A stretch of DNA of 64,000 nucleotides from Bacillota bacterium (GCA_023400055.1 JAEXFN010000018.1:186001-250000); one strand, 5' to 3'; positions 7,958-17,765 are shown, counted from the first letter of the stretch. Program-made: numbers and translations. The notes: a model not told the origin generated them from the letters alone.

Positions 7958-9472
7958 TTAGGCTACCGTTCGATTTTGCTTAAAGAGATCAGCAAACTTT
8001 ATTTTTCTAAGGAGCGGCAAAAATGCGAATGCCAAAGTGCACAATCCCAGAATAATAGCGATCGGTGACCCGAAAAACACTCGGTAATCCCCGTTGGCGA
8101 TAATCAAGGCCTGCCGGAAATTGACTTCCATCATATTGCCGACAATAACTCCCAAAATGAGCGGTGCCGTGGGAATCTTCCCTTTTCCCAGGAAAAAGCC
8201 GATGATGCCGAAGATGACCAACAAATAAAAATCCATGACCCGGCTGGATATGGCGTAACATCCGATAAAGGATAGTCCCAGGATGATCGGATAGAGGATT
8301 TTGGGAGGAATGGCCAGTACCCGGACCAAGGCGCCCGCCAACGGCAGGTTGACGACGGCCAGAATCAAGTTCCCTACGACCATGCTGGCAATGACCCCCC
8401 ATACGATATCGGCATGCTGCGTAAAAAGCAGCGGCCCGGGCTGGAGTCCCAGCATCAATAAGGCGCCCATCATGACCGCCGTGGTTCCGGAACCCGGGAT
8501 TCCCAGAGTCAGCATCGGGATCAGCGCGCCGACCGAGGAAGCATTATTGGCCGCTTCGGGTGCGGCCAGGCCGATGATCTCGCCCTTGCCGAATTTGTCC
8601 GGGTCCTTGGCGATCTGTTTTTCATTCGTGTAAGCCAACATGGAAGCCATCGTACCGCCGCAACCGGGCAGCACACCGATGATGAAACCCAGCGGAGTGC
8701 TGCGGAGAATCGGAATCCAGGTCCGTTTCCAATCCTCTTTCGTAATCCAGATCTTGCCGAACTTGGTCTGCATTTTCTTGGTGCCTTCTTTAAGGTCTTT
8801 GTAGCATTTAAATACTTCGCCCAAGGCATACATGGCGATGATGACCACCAGAAAATCGATCCCCGACTGCAATTCGAGCGAACCAAAAGTGAAACGGGTT
8901 ACGCCCGACTGGCCGTCGAGTCCCACCGTGGAAATCATCAACCCGAACAATAATGAAATAAAACTGCGGAGGGCGTTCCCTTTGCCCATGGTCGCCGTCA
9001 TGGACAGCGCGGCGGTCATCAGGAAAAAGGACTCGGCGGGACCGAACTTCAGCGCAAAGTGCGCCACCGGACTGGCAAGAAAAATGATAAATACCGTGGA
9101 GATCATGCCGCCGATAAACGAGGCGATGGCGGAGATGGCCAATGCCGCCTCGGCCCGACCTTGCATCGTCATGGGGTAACCGTCCCAACACGAAGCAATG
9201 GCCGCTCCGTCACCGGGGGTATTAATCAGGATGGAAGCCCGCGAACCGCCGTACATCGCTCCATAGTAAACACCGCACATGGTGATTAACGCTCCGACCG
9301 GACCCATCGCAAACGTCATCGGCAGGAGCACCGCGACTCCGGTAGCCGGTCCTAACCCGGGCAGCATCCCAATGATCGTTCCCAGTACCCCTCCCAATGT
9401 AACCCACAATATATTCATGGGTTGAAGGGAGATCTGCAGTCCCATAAAAAAATTATGAAGAATTGCTTCCAT
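7958..9472 (-). CDS. tctA: Tripartite tricarboxylate transporter, large permease TctA
   Basis: A 504-residue polytopic membrane protein of the TctA family with about 11-12 helices. The N-terminal half has the family signature GTIIGMLPGLGPATGVAVLLP and a second related motif, LGFIIGVLPGCGGTMASML, follows near residue 260, reflecting the internal duplication. With TctB and the binding protein TctC it imports citrate or another tricarboxylate using an ion gradient. The ATG at 9472 is chosen because GAGGTG is placed 9 bp upstream; ATG 9481 and GTG 9484 are too close to it. Order on the minus strand is tctC-tctB-tctA, between citX and citG, which identifies citrate as the probable substrate. Confidence 0.94.
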   Translation of the reverse strand: MEAILHNFFMGLQISLQPMNILWVTLGGVLGTIIGMLPGLGPATGVAVLLPMTFAMGPVGALITMCGVYYGAMYGGSRASILINTPGDGAAIASCWDGYPMTMQGRAEAALAISAIASFIGGMISTVFIIFLASPVAHFALKFGPAESFFLMTAALSMTATMGKGNALRSFISLLFGLMISTVGLDGQSGVTRFTFGSLELQSGIDFLVVIIAMYALGEVFKCYKDLKEGTKKMQTKFGKIWITKEDWKRTWIPILRSTPLGFIIGVLPGCGGTMASMLAYTNEKQIAKDPDKFGKGEIIGLAAPEAANNASSVGALIPMLTLGIPGSGTTAVMMGALLMLGLQPGPLLFTQHADIVWGVIASMVVGNLILAVVNLPLAGALVRVLAIPPKILYPIILGLSFIGCYAISSRVMDFYLLVIFGIIGFFLGKGKIPTAPLILGVIVGNMMEVNFRQALIIANGDYRVFFGSPIAIILGLCTLAFAFLPLLRKIKFADLFKQNRTVA

Positions 9473-9492
9473 ATTCTGCATCACCTCTATGA

Positions 9493-9969
9493 CTATATTT
9501 GCAAGATTGGCATCATCGGAAGAGGAATGTTGAGTAGTTTCTGGAATATGAAATAAATAATCACACTAAAACTCAGTGCCACAATGATATTACTCTTCCA
9601 TTTCCCCTTTCCGTTAAGCGCGAACAACAAAGAACCCAAAAATATAAAGGTTGATAAAACGTAACCGAGCATATTAAAGATTAACCCGTAGACAATTCCC
9701 ATTACACAAGTAAATATAATCATTTTGGTGTCAAAGGCCATGCCCTTGCCTGTTTTCTTCTCGCCCGGCCGCTGGCCCGCTTCCTTGTTGCGAACTTCAC
9801 TAACAAAGAGACAAATTCCCAGAATGGTCATGCCGATGCCGAGCATGATCGGAAAATACGTTGGCGCCATCGGATTGCCGATGGCCGCTTTGGGAAGCGT
9901 ATATGCCATGACCGTGTAACCGATGCCGAACAACATCGTAATAATGCCGGTTAATATTCCAACAGTCAC
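9493..9969 (-). CDS. tctB: Tripartite tricarboxylate transporter, small permease TctB
   Basis: A 158-residue protein with four predicted transmembrane helices (around residues 5-25, 38-56, 80-120 and 128-150) of the TctB family, the small and poorly conserved membrane subunit of the TctCBA transporter. It begins with GTG (AAGGA just upstream) and is followed after 20 bp by tctA. The position between tctC and tctA supports the call more than sequence motifs do. A strong hairpin separates it from tctC. Confidence 0.88.
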   Translation of the reverse strand: MTVGILTGIITMLFGIGYTVMAYTLPKAAIGNPMAPTYFPIMLGIGMTILGICLFVSEVRNKEAGQRPGEKKTGKGMAFDTKMIIFTCVMGIVYGLIFNMLGYVLSTFIFLGSLLFALNGKGKWKSNIIVALSFSVIIYFIFQKLLNIPLPMMPILQI

Positions 9970-9994
9970 ATTCCTTCACTCCCTCGCCTAATAA

Positions 9995-10030
9995 ACCGCC
10001 TTCGCGGTTTCCCCAAGCCGCGAAGGCGGT
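9995..10030 (-). other. Strong intergenic hairpin between tctC and tctB
   Basis: A 13-bp perfect stem (ACCGCCTTCGCGG / CCGCGAAGGCGGT) with a 10-base loop, 7 bp after the tctC stop. On the minus strand it is followed only by TTATTA, so it looks like a partial terminator or 3' stabiliser. Such an element would give more binding protein than permease, a common arrangement in binding-protein-dependent systems. Confidence 0.75.
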
Positions 10031-10037
10031 ATTTAAT

Positions 10038-11027
10038 TCATTTTTTCTTCAACATACCGATTTCGTCAAGTGTTCCCATGTAATCCCCATTGGTTTGTTC
10101 CAGGAACTTGTCAAACGCAGGCTTATCAAGATAGGTCATGTCCCAGGCATACTGTTTACAAGCGTTGGCCCACTCTTTGGTGGCGACCATCTTTTTCAAA
10201 GTTTTCCGCCAATAATTCACGGCATAGGCCGGCATCCCGGGCGCCCCGAACAAACCTCTCCAGTTAGTGAAACTAGCCTTGATTCCCTGTTCCTTACAAG
10301 TCGGAATCGTCGCGGACAAACCTTCTCCCACCCGCTTATCGGCGGTGATGGCCAGAGCCCGAATATCGCCGCTGGCAATAAGCCCTTTGACATCGGCGAA
10401 TCCGCCCACCAGCATGTCGACATGGCCGCCCATGACCTGTGCGGCGGCGGAATTATCCATGAAGGCAATATAGTCGATGTCTTTCACATTTTTGATTCCC
10501 GCAGCTTTGGCTATCAGCAGAAAAGCCAAGTGATCCATGCTTCCGGCGGCCGAAGTGCCGCAGATTTTCACACTTTTGGGATTTTTCTTTAAGGCGTCGA
10601 TCACTTCGGTCAAATTCTTATACTTGGAATCCTTGGCGACGCCAAAGACTTCGTAATCCGCGATTAAACGGGCAAGCGGCGTCGTATCCTTGTAACCAAA
10701 CGAAGTTTGGCCGGTCAAATTGATCAGCAACAAAGGCGGTGAATAAACGGAAATAACCGAATCGCTGCCCCTTTTTTGCTGCAGGTAGGATAAGGCGACA
10801 CCGCCGCCGCCGCCCGTCATATTGGTTACCGGCATCGGCACTTTAACCAAGTGGGTTTCAGCCAGTGTTTTTGCAACGGTGCGAATCGTCAGATCCCAGC
10901 CGCCGCCGGCGCCGGCGGGGGCGATAAACTCAAACATATTTGGCGGATAATTAGCGGCGCTACAGACTGAAAGGAATAACATCAGAACTAAAGAGCCGAT
11001 CATCACGAAGGAAAAAACTTTTTTCAT
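10038..11027 (-). CDS. tctC: Tripartite tricarboxylate transporter substrate-binding protein TctC
   Basis: A 329-residue exported binding protein of the TctC/Bug family. The N terminus is a signal peptide (KKVFSFVMIGSLVLMLFLSV); the following CSAA could be a lipidation site, although the residue before Cys is Val, which is atypical. The Bug family signature FEFIAPAGAGGGWDLTIR begins near residue 33, and the GTSAAGSMDH loop near 156-165 fits the ligand site. It captures citrate outside the membrane and passes it to TctA/TctB. AGGAGG precedes the ATG. It is the fourth-last unit of the cit genes, 98 bp downstream of citX, and is followed by a strong hairpin. Confidence 0.93.
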   Translation of the reverse strand: MKKVFSFVMIGSLVLMLFLSVCSAANYPPNMFEFIAPAGAGGGWDLTIRTVAKTLAETHLVKVPMPVTNMTGGGGGVALSYLQQKRGSDSVISVYSPPLLLINLTGQTSFGYKDTTPLARLIADYEVFGVAKDSKYKNLTEVIDALKKNPKSVKICGTSAAGSMDHLAFLLIAKAAGIKNVKDIDYIAFMDNSAAAQVMGGHVDMLVGGFADVKGLIASGDIRALAITADKRVGEGLSATIPTCKEQGIKASFTNWRGLFGAPGMPAYAVNYWRKTLKKMVATKEWANACKQYAWDMTYLDKPAFDKFLEQTNGDYMGTLDEIGMLKKK

Positions 11028-11125
11028 ACACTTACCTCCTCTAATTTCGCTTTGTTTTTATCTATCAACCCGTGTCAAGACCGAGACCGCAACCCCTTGG
11101 GGTGGTGAGAGTGCACGTCTCTGCT

Positions 11126-11680
11126 TTACGCCAAGTTAATAAAGCGATTCCCCTGACTGGACGGTTGAAAATACTCTTCGGCAATGGCCCTGACCTTCCG
11201 GAGAAGTTCCTCGACCGAATGTCTCCCGCTTCTGCCGCAAGCAGCGGCATCTTCATTGCAAATCAAACATTTCCGCCTGGTCTTGCCGATTTGAACCCTT
11301 GATAAAACATCCTGGTTGCCTGCGATTACATCAATATCAAATAATCTCCCCAGCGGGTGAAAATCTTCAATGGCCACAGCCGCCCGTTTTAAGTCAATCG
11401 CGCCCCAATCGACGGCAAGATACGCCTCGGGACCGGTGAAATAATAGTTGGCTTCTTGGTAAATCGGAACCAGCCGCTTCCGGGATGACTCCTTTAAAAT
11501 TACGGCCAGACCCTCTTCAAAAACCATCCGGCTTAACGGAGTGTCCTTGTAGGCCCCTGGTATATTGACCATGAACGAAATCAATGGCACCGGATATTTC
11601 GATAAAATTTGCCGCTGTTTCTCGGCCCGCCGCTCCCGGGCGGACAGGACATCCTCCAGGGTCACCTGAATAAGTTGCAT
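11126..11680 (-). CDS. citX: Apo-citrate lyase phosphoribosyl-dephospho-CoA transferase
   Basis: A 184-residue CitX-family nucleotidyltransferase. It attaches the phosphoribosyl-dephospho-CoA group made by CitG to the acyl carrier protein CitD, activating citrate lyase. The signature GRLFDIDV, equivalent to the metal-binding G-R-x-x-D-x-D of the family, is near residue 112, and a Cys/His-containing stretch RRKCLICNEDAAACGRSGRH follows. The gene starts 7 bp after citF with AAGGAG spaced 11 bp from the ATG, so it is translationally linked to the lyase operon. Confidence 0.93.
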   Translation of the reverse strand: MQLIQVTLEDVLSARERRAEKQRQILSKYPVPLISFMVNIPGAYKDTPLSRMVFEEGLAVILKESSRKRLVPIYQEANYYFTGPEAYLAVDWGAIDLKRAAVAIEDFHPLGRLFDIDVIAGNQDVLSRVQIGKTRRKCLICNEDAAACGRSGRHSVEELLRKVRAIAEEYFQPSSQGNRFINLA

Positions 11681-11687
11681 GGATGAG

Positions 11688-13247
11688 CTATAACTCCTTT
11701 TTAGCCTGGTAGATCAGATCAATCACCGAACCGTCCCGATACTTGACCAAACCCACAATTTTATCCTCGACCTTGATCGGTTCCGGTTTTCCCACGATCC
11801 GATCGGCTTTGGCCTTGAGTTCTTCGATGGAAAGCACCGGCAATTTCGCGGATTTCAGATTATCATACAAATCCCGTCGCAAAGGATTCACGGCAATTCC
11901 TTGATCGGTGACCAGGATATCCACGGTATTACCGGGTGTGATCACTGTATGGACATGGTCAAGAATGGTCGGCATTCTACCCCGGATCAGCGGGGCCACA
12001 ATGATTGCCACCGATGCTCCGGCGGCCGTATCGCAGTGGCCTCCCGAAGCGCCGCGAATCACTCCGTCGGATCCGGTGATTACATTCACATTAAAGTCCA
12101 AGTCGATCTCCAGAGCGGAGAGTACCACGACATCCAGTTGATGCGCCGCGCATCCTTCGTTATCCGGATTGGCGTAATAACCGGCGTCGATCTGATGGTG
12201 AAACCGGTTATTCTTCAGCGACTCCACCGCTTTCAGGTCAAAGCTCTGCACATCCAGCAGCCTTCTGATAAGCCCTTCCTCATGCAACGCCACAATTTGT
12301 TCGGTGATTCCCCCCAGCGCAAAGCTGGCTTTAATGCTTCTGGCGATCATTTTTTCGCGTAAAAAACGGGTTGTGGCCAGCGAAGCACCTCCCGAACCGG
12401 TTTGCAGGGAAAACCCTTCCTCAAAATAACCGGAAGCCTCAATCACATCCGCGGTATGTTTGGCAATCAGCAACTCCTTCGGATTGCTGGTATAGCGCGT
12501 CGCGCCCGAAACGATCCCCTTCGGGTCTCCAATGGCGTCAACCACCACAATGTAATCCACCTGCGATTCGGGAATACCGAACGGAACATTAGGGTATTCC
12601 ACCAGGTTATCCGTAATTAAAACCACTTTTTGGGCATGTTGGGCGTCCACTTTGGCATAACCCAGCGAACCGCAGGCTGATGCGGCGTTATTCTCCCGAG
12701 AATAACCATTGGCATTTCCATACGGGTCACAAGAAGGGACCCCTAAAAAGGCGACGTCGATGGGCAGTTCCCCCGAGACAATCGCTCTGGCCCTGCCCCC
12801 GTGGGAATTGATGACGACCGGGATATCCATTAAACCGTTGGAAATGGCTTGCGCCAGTTCTCCGCGTAACCCGCTGGTTTCAATCCTTCGAATGACCCCA
12901 TTTTGAATATGTTTGATTAATGGAGCGTGGATATCCGAAAGAGAGCTGGGGGCGAGCACCAAGTCTTTTATACCCATCCGGGCAATCGCATCCAGGACCA
13001 TGTTCACAACATAGTCACCATTGCGGAAATGATGATGGAAGGAGATGGTCATCCCATCTTTTAATCCGGTCTCTTGAATCGCGGCTTCAAGGGAACCAAT
13101 AACCTTATTATTGTCCGTATTGCGTTGGCGTTCTTTCAAACGCTGTAGATTCTTGGCATACCCGTTAAACACATTTTTTTGATACGGCTTTAATATTCCA
13201 AGCCCGGATATTTCGGCGGGAATATCTCTTGCCACGCCATTTCGCAC
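11688..13247 (-). CDS. citF: Citrate lyase alpha subunit (citrate CoA-transferase)
   Basis: A 519-residue CitF protein. It exchanges acetyl on the CitD prosthetic group for citrate, forming citryl-ACP. Conserved elements include SFHHHFRNGDYVVNMV near the N terminus, INSHGGRARAI, SCDPYGNANG, GSGGASLATTRFL and the C-terminal TPGNTVDILVTDQGIAVNP. The GTG at 13247 is taken as the start because GAGGTGA precedes it by 5 bp and the gene then begins 11 bp after the citE stop. A longer frame reading into citE exists but gives an N terminus foreign to the family. It is followed by citX. Confidence 0.94.
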   Translation of the reverse strand: MRNGVARDIPAEISGLGILKPYQKNVFNGYAKNLQRLKERQRNTDNNKVIGSLEAAIQETGLKDGMTISFHHHFRNGDYVVNMVLDAIARMGIKDLVLAPSSLSDIHAPLIKHIQNGVIRRIETSGLRGELAQAISNGLMDIPVVINSHGGRARAIVSGELPIDVAFLGVPSCDPYGNANGYSRENNAASACGSLGYAKVDAQHAQKVVLITDNLVEYPNVPFGIPESQVDYIVVVDAIGDPKGIVSGATRYTSNPKELLIAKHTADVIEASGYFEEGFSLQTGSGGASLATTRFLREKMIARSIKASFALGGITEQIVALHEEGLIRRLLDVQSFDLKAVESLKNNRFHHQIDAGYYANPDNEGCAAHQLDVVVLSALEIDLDFNVNVITGSDGVIRGASGGHCDTAAGASVAIIVAPLIRGRMPTILDHVHTVITPGNTVDILVTDQGIAVNPLRRDLYDNLKSAKLPVLSIEELKAKADRIVGKPEPIKVEDKIVGLVKYRDGSVIDLIYQAKKEL

Positions 13248-13257
13248 TGCAATCACC

Positions 13258-14136
13258 TCACATATATACTTTGGCCGCCTCCGCCAGATCAAGAACCCGG
13301 TGGGCCCGCTCCACAATGGGTTTATCAATCATCTTGCCGTCAAGGCTAATAACCCCGGAGCCTTTTTCCTCCGCTTCCCGGATTGCATCGATAATGCGGA
13401 TGGCTTTTTTGATCTCGGTTTCCGAGGGTGTAAAAATTTCGTGGACGATCTGGATCTGCCGAGGATTGATAATCGATTTGCCATCGAAGCCGAGCTGCTT
13501 GATTAATCGGACTTCTCGGGCGAATCCCTCTTCGTCGTTGACATCGGAAAAAACCGTATCAATGGCGTCGATCCCCGCGGCCCGGGCGGCGTATAAAATT
13601 AAGCTTCTGGCCGTCAACAGTTCAATCCCGTCCGTCGAACGACTGGTCTTCAAATCGGTCACGAAGTCCTCGGCGCCGAGCGCTATACCGATCAACCGTT
13701 CACTGGCGCTTGCGATGGAATAAGCGTTCATCACGCCCCGAGCGCTTTCGATGGCCGCCATCATTTTAACGGTCCCCGGTTCCATGCCGGTCTGGGCTTC
13801 GATTTGAGATATTAATTCAGCGGCTTCTTTCACATCATCCGGCGTTTCGGTCTTCGGCAGACGGATGGCATCTGGTTTTGCCCTGACGATAGCTTCAAAG
13901 TCCTCCCGACCGAACGGCGTATTCAGTCCGTTGACTCTGACGATAACTTCCGCACTGCCGTAATCGAAGGTTTTGAGCGAGGAATAGACCAACATCCGAG
14001 CCGCGTCTTTCTCCTTTAAGGAGACGGAATCTTCAAGATCAAGCATAATGGAGTCGGAGCCGTAAATGTGAACATCCCGGATCATTCCCGGATTATTTCC
14101 CGGGACGTATAACATGGTTCGTCGTAACCGGCGCAT
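13258..14136 (-). CDS. citE: Citrate lyase beta subunit (citryl-ACP lyase)
   Basis: A 292-residue TIM-barrel protein of the CitE/HpcH family that cleaves citryl-ACP to oxaloacetate and acetyl-ACP. Motifs are RRTMLYVPGNNPGMI at the N terminus, LDLEDSV near residue 37, RLPKTE near 96, AAIESARGV near 130 and GAEDFVTDL near 155, with the acidic Mg2+ ligands at the E and D positions. Two ATGs (14139 and 14136) are adjacent behind GGGAGGTG; the second, giving MRRLRR, has the better spacing. The start overlaps the citD stop, so the two genes are translationally coupled. Confidence 0.94.
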   Translation of the reverse strand: MRRLRRTMLYVPGNNPGMIRDVHIYGSDSIMLDLEDSVSLKEKDAARMLVYSSLKTFDYGSAEVIVRVNGLNTPFGREDFEAIVRAKPDAIRLPKTETPDDVKEAAELISQIEAQTGMEPGTVKMMAAIESARGVMNAYSIASASERLIGIALGAEDFVTDLKTSRSTDGIELLTARSLILYAARAAGIDAIDTVFSDVNDEEGFAREVRLIKQLGFDGKSIINPRQIQIVHEIFTPSETEIKKAIRIIDAIREAEEKGSGVISLDGKMIDKPIVERAHRVLDLAEAAKVYM

Positions 14137-14429
14137 CATTTCACCTCCCAAGGGTCGCGTTGGTTCAAACCGGCCCGGTTGGCAGCAGTGAGAACCCTGG
14201 ACCGAATCGTGCAATCCAACGCGCCTTTGTCGGTAGCCCGCACTAAAACATCGGTGATCCCCAGTCCCTGCAGGGTTTCCTGAATCACCTTCCGGATCTG
14301 GTTGCCGAATTGGTTTTCGACAGTGCTTTTCAGTTCGATTTCAATGCCTTTTCCCAGGTTCGGTTCGATATGAATTGTAATATCGCTTGATTCGAGAGTC
14401 CCAGCGACTCCGACTCCGTGAATCGTCAT
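14136..14429 (-). CDS. citD: Citrate lyase gamma subunit (acyl carrier protein)
   Basis: A 97-residue acyl carrier protein of citrate lyase. The N-terminal motif VAGTLESSD holds the serine that carries the phosphoribosyl-dephospho-CoA group. With the start at 14429 this is Ser14, the same number as in the characterised Klebsiella protein, and AAAGGATGG lies upstream. An in-frame ATG at 14438 sits directly on the ribosome-binding site and is less likely. Order citC-citD-citE-citF-citX is the classical one. The gene ends inside the first codons of citE. Confidence 0.93.
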   Translation of the reverse strand: MTIHGVGVAGTLESSDITIHIEPNLGKGIEIELKSTVENQFGNQIRKVIQETLQGLGITDVLVRATDKGALDCTIRSRVLTAANRAGLNQRDPWEVK

Positions 14430-14447
14430 TGCGACCATCCTTTCCCT

Positions 14448-15494
14448 TTAGTGTCTTTGATTGGTTGACTGAATTCTGTTGATAATCTCTCCGGCTTCGG
14501 AAGATAATAAAAACTGATAGGTAGTTTCGGGAACCCAGTCTTTTATTTCAGTAATTTTACCCAGCCGGATCAATTCCCGTACCCTTGAAGCGCTAATAGC
14601 GTGTCCGTCAAACTTCAACCGGGGCACCACCTCAAGCATAACGCCGTGCCCCGGCAGGACCTCCCCCATAATCCGGTTATAGGCAGCCGTAACTTGGCAA
14701 TAGGGTTCCTCTCCCACAAACCGTTTTGTGATGCCAAACGCAGGAACAAGGTATTTGCAAAAAATCTCAAGATCAAGCCGGGCATGCGTCTCCACTTGTT
14801 CCTGATATTCTTTGATGAAATAAGATGGGAACGTGGCGTCGGAAATGATATAATCTTTTCCCTGGTGAACCGCTACGTTGGGCAAATGCCGGACTCCCTC
14901 CTTGACCAGCCGGTAGCGAATTTCAGCCGGAAAGCTCGACTTATCTTCCCATACGACAAAAACATGGAGCATTTCACATCTTGCCGCGGCATATTCGATC
15001 AGATGCTGGTGTCCCCGGGTAAACGGGTTACAATTGACGACAACCGCCGCGTTTTTTCCGCCGGCCCCTCGTTCAGTCTTAATTTCTTCAAGGTATTTCT
15101 TAATCCCATCCGGCCTGTTTTCCAGCAAAACCACCTTGGCCGGCACCTCGGCCACGACAAAAAAACCCAATTCAGAAAAAACGGCCTTGTTTTGTGGCCT
15201 GGTATAAATGAAAAGATGCGTCCTTCCGAGTTCGTATTCTTCATTGATCAGCGCGGTAATAATCCGAGCCGAAAGTCCCCGATTTTGATATGCCGCGTCG
15301 ACGGCAATACATTTCAGGACTCTTCCGCCAAAAGAGCCGGCGGCCACGATCTTATCCCCGTCGAAAATCGCAATGGCATATTCAATATCCCGCTCCAGCG
15401 CCAGATCCTGTTTGGCCAAAAAATCCGCCAGCCGCCTCTTTTCTTGGTTCGCCTCCAACTTGACGACTTGTACGCTCAGATTGCTATCCCACAT
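14448..15494 (-). CDS. citC: [Citrate (pro-3S)-lyase] ligase
   Basis: A 348-residue two-domain enzyme. Residues about 1-130 form a GNAT-type acetyltransferase domain (KCIAVDAAYQNRGLSARII), and residues about 145-340 a nucleotidyltransferase domain with VVNCNPFTRGHQHLIEYA, the HxGH-like ATP site. It acetylates the thiol of the CitD prosthetic group with acetate and ATP, switching the lyase on. GGGAG is 7 bp before the ATG. It follows the sensor kinase gene by 15 bp, so kinase and lyase genes are probably on one transcript. Confidence 0.94.
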   Translation of the reverse strand: MWDSNLSVQVVKLEANQEKRRLADFLAKQDLALERDIEYAIAIFDGDKIVAAGSFGGRVLKCIAVDAAYQNRGLSARIITALINEEYELGRTHLFIYTRPQNKAVFSELGFFVVAEVPAKVVLLENRPDGIKKYLEEIKTERGAGGKNAAVVVNCNPFTRGHQHLIEYAAARCEMLHVFVVWEDKSSFPAEIRYRLVKEGVRHLPNVAVHQGKDYIISDATFPSYFIKEYQEQVETHARLDLEIFCKYLVPAFGITKRFVGEEPYCQVTAAYNRIMGEVLPGHGVMLEVVPRLKFDGHAISASRVRELIRLGKITEIKDWVPETTYQFLLSSEAGEIINRIQSTNQRH

Positions 15495-15509
15495 AATGCT
15501 GCTCCCGAT

Positions 15510-17765
15510 TCATTCTTTTTTGAGAACCTTCCGGATCATTTCCGCTAATTGCGCGCCCGTAACCGGCTTAGTGATATAATCGTCAACAATCATCCGGTCC
15601 AGGCATTCCAAGACTTTTTCATCGACAAAACCAGTGACCAGGATGACCTTAATCCAGGGATTCATCCGCTTCAAACTCTCCGCCAGTTCAGTTCCTTTGA
15701 TATAGGGCATGGACTGATCGGTAATCACGACATCAAACCGGGAAACGTTTTGGGAAAACATTTTTAACGCCTCAACACCGTTAGCTTCCGCGGTCACTTT
15801 TAACCCATATTGCTCAAGCCCCTTTTTCATCGCCTTTAATACTTTTGGCTCATCATCCACCAGTAAAACGGATTTTTCCAACTTCGGGATTTCGGCCTCG
15901 ATTTGTTTTGGCTCTTCCTCCCGGTTTGGGACGCGCGGGAAATAAACCTTGAAGGTACTGCCTTTGCCAAGCTCGCTGTCAACCGTAATCCAGCCTTTGT
16001 GATTTCTGACGATACCCTGGACGACAAACAATCCGAGCCCCGTCCCTTCCCCGACGGGTTTTGTGGTAAAGAAGGGTTCGAATATTCGATTGAGCGTCTC
16101 CTTGTTCATGCCATACCCAGTGTCGCTTACCGTTATCCTTACATATTCTGCAACTTGTTGGCTATCATCTTCTTCCGGCCTCTTTTCCCCGACGACATCC
16201 ACAGAGAGCGTCAAGGTTCCGCCCGAATATTTCATTGCATGAAACGCATTCGCGCAGAGATTGATTACCACTTGCTGGACTTGGACTCTGTTGGCGGCAA
16301 TCAAACAGTTATCGGGCTTCACTTGATAAACAACCCTAATATTGGGGGTAATAGTCGAGTTAACCAGATTTAATGTCTCATCCAGCAAGGCGTTTACCTG
16401 GACGATCTGGTGTTTGGATTCTCCTTTATCCAAGCGGCTGAATACCAAAATCTGCTCGATAATGTCTTTGGCTTTCTTGGAAGCGTCATAAATTTCTTTG
16501 ATATATTCGAATTTTTCTTTATCCTTTTCCAGTTGGTTATGGAGGATTTCCGCATAACCGAGAATCGGAGTCAAAAGGTTATTGAACTCGTGGGCGATTC
16601 CACCGATCAACGTCCCGATAACCTGAAGTTTTTGAGAATGCTGGAGTTGCAAATCTTTTTCCCGCAATTCCGCCGCGGCTTGGTTCAATTCTTTAAGGTA
16701 TTTGGTTTCGACTTCAAGCGCTTCTTTATTCTTTTGAATTTTAAGAATGATAAAAATGGCCGTCGAGATAATAATGACAATGACTAAAAAAATCTCCGAG
16801 ATTTGGTTGAGGTTTTGCCTGATGGGGCCTTCGAGTTCGTTATAATCCATTACCACGGCCACGACCCAAAAATGGCCGCCGATATGCGCCCGGGAAAACG
16901 CATTGAGCTTTTTGGTCTTCCGAAGGACTTTATCCGTCCACCAATAGGAATAATAGACGGCCGTCCCCTCGTCATTGGAATATTGTTGTTTTATCAAATC
17001 TTTCAATTCTGTAAAATAAAAACCGGGATAAACCTGTTCTCTAGTGGTAATGACATCCATGCCCACTTGCTCTTTCGCGGGATGCATGATAATAATGCCG
17101 TCCTCATCCTTGACCATGACGTAACCTTTTTGCCCCGACTTGACAGGTTGCACCAGTTTTTGATACATTGCTTCCAAACTTATGGAGCTAATGGTGACGC
17201 CGATAAATTTACCGTCAAAAAAAACCGGTTCGAACAAGTTAAGGACATATCGCCCCTCAGCATCCTTTTGGGCCCTGCTAATATAAGTTTTTCTTTCCTT
17301 GAGGACGTGCGTAAAATCTTTTTTTAATAAAGAATAATTTGCTCTGGTCGAATTTGTTTCGGGATATTGAGAAATAATCCGACCCGTGTCGGATATAGTA
17401 TAGGCTCTCAAGATGTCTTTTTGTTGCGCCTTGACATAGGCGTTAAGTGATTTTTGGGTCGCCATTTTGTTCAACTTTTTCACATCAAACGCAAAATCTT
17501 GATTAAACGCTAATATCTTAATATCTTCGATCTTGCCGCTCAGAAAAACTTCCAAACTGCTGCAAACCGCTTTACTGATCGCCAGCATCTGATGTTCCTG
17601 CTGATCAATGATGGCGTTCTTGTTATAGGTATAGGTACGATATATCATTTCCGCTGCAATAAGAAACAAGGCCGTAATAACGACAATGATCCATAAATTA
17701 ATCTTTTTATTAATCGCTTTTTTGATAATGCCGTCTATCGCGGTTTTAACACTTGTAACAGTCAT
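15510..17765 (-). CDS. Hybrid sensor histidine kinase with extracellular dCache-like domain
   Basis: A 751-residue membrane kinase. Transmembrane helices near residues 24-45 and about 310-330 enclose a roughly 270-residue extracytoplasmic region of dCache/PAS-like type (FEPVFFDGKFIGVTISSISLE). The cytoplasm holds a HisKA domain with phospho-acceptor His in GGIAHEFNNLLTP, a HATPase domain (FEPFFTTKPVGEGTGLGL) and a C-terminal receiver (LLVDDEP, phospho-acceptor Asp in VITDQSMP, Lys in YITKPV). The start at 17765 has TGATGAGG upstream. It is the first gene of the cit cluster and divergent from an OmpR-type regulator, so it probably senses citrate or a related acid and controls this cluster. The ligand is inferred. 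Confidence 0.85.
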   Translation of the reverse strand: MTVTSVKTAIDGIIKKAINKKINLWIIVVITALFLIAAEMIYRTYTYNKNAIIDQQEHQMLAISKAVCSSLEVFLSGKIEDIKILAFNQDFAFDVKKLNKMATQKSLNAYVKAQQKDILRAYTISDTGRIISQYPETNSTRANYSLLKKDFTHVLKERKTYISRAQKDAEGRYVLNLFEPVFFDGKFIGVTISSISLEAMYQKLVQPVKSGQKGYVMVKDEDGIIIMHPAKEQVGMDVITTREQVYPGFYFTELKDLIKQQYSNDEGTAVYYSYWWTDKVLRKTKKLNAFSRAHIGGHFWVVAVVMDYNELEGPIRQNLNQISEIFLVIVIIISTAIFIILKIQKNKEALEVETKYLKELNQAAAELREKDLQLQHSQKLQVIGTLIGGIAHEFNNLLTPILGYAEILHNQLEKDKEKFEYIKEIYDASKKAKDIIEQILVFSRLDKGESKHQIVQVNALLDETLNLVNSTITPNIRVVYQVKPDNCLIAANRVQVQQVVINLCANAFHAMKYSGGTLTLSVDVVGEKRPEEDDSQQVAEYVRITVSDTGYGMNKETLNRIFEPFFTTKPVGEGTGLGLFVVQGIVRNHKGWITVDSELGKGSTFKVYFPRVPNREEEPKQIEAEIPKLEKSVLLVDDEPKVLKAMKKGLEQYGLKVTAEANGVEALKMFSQNVSRFDVVITDQSMPYIKGTELAESLKRMNPWIKVILVTGFVDEKVLECLDRMIVDDYITKPVTGAQLAEMIRKVLKKE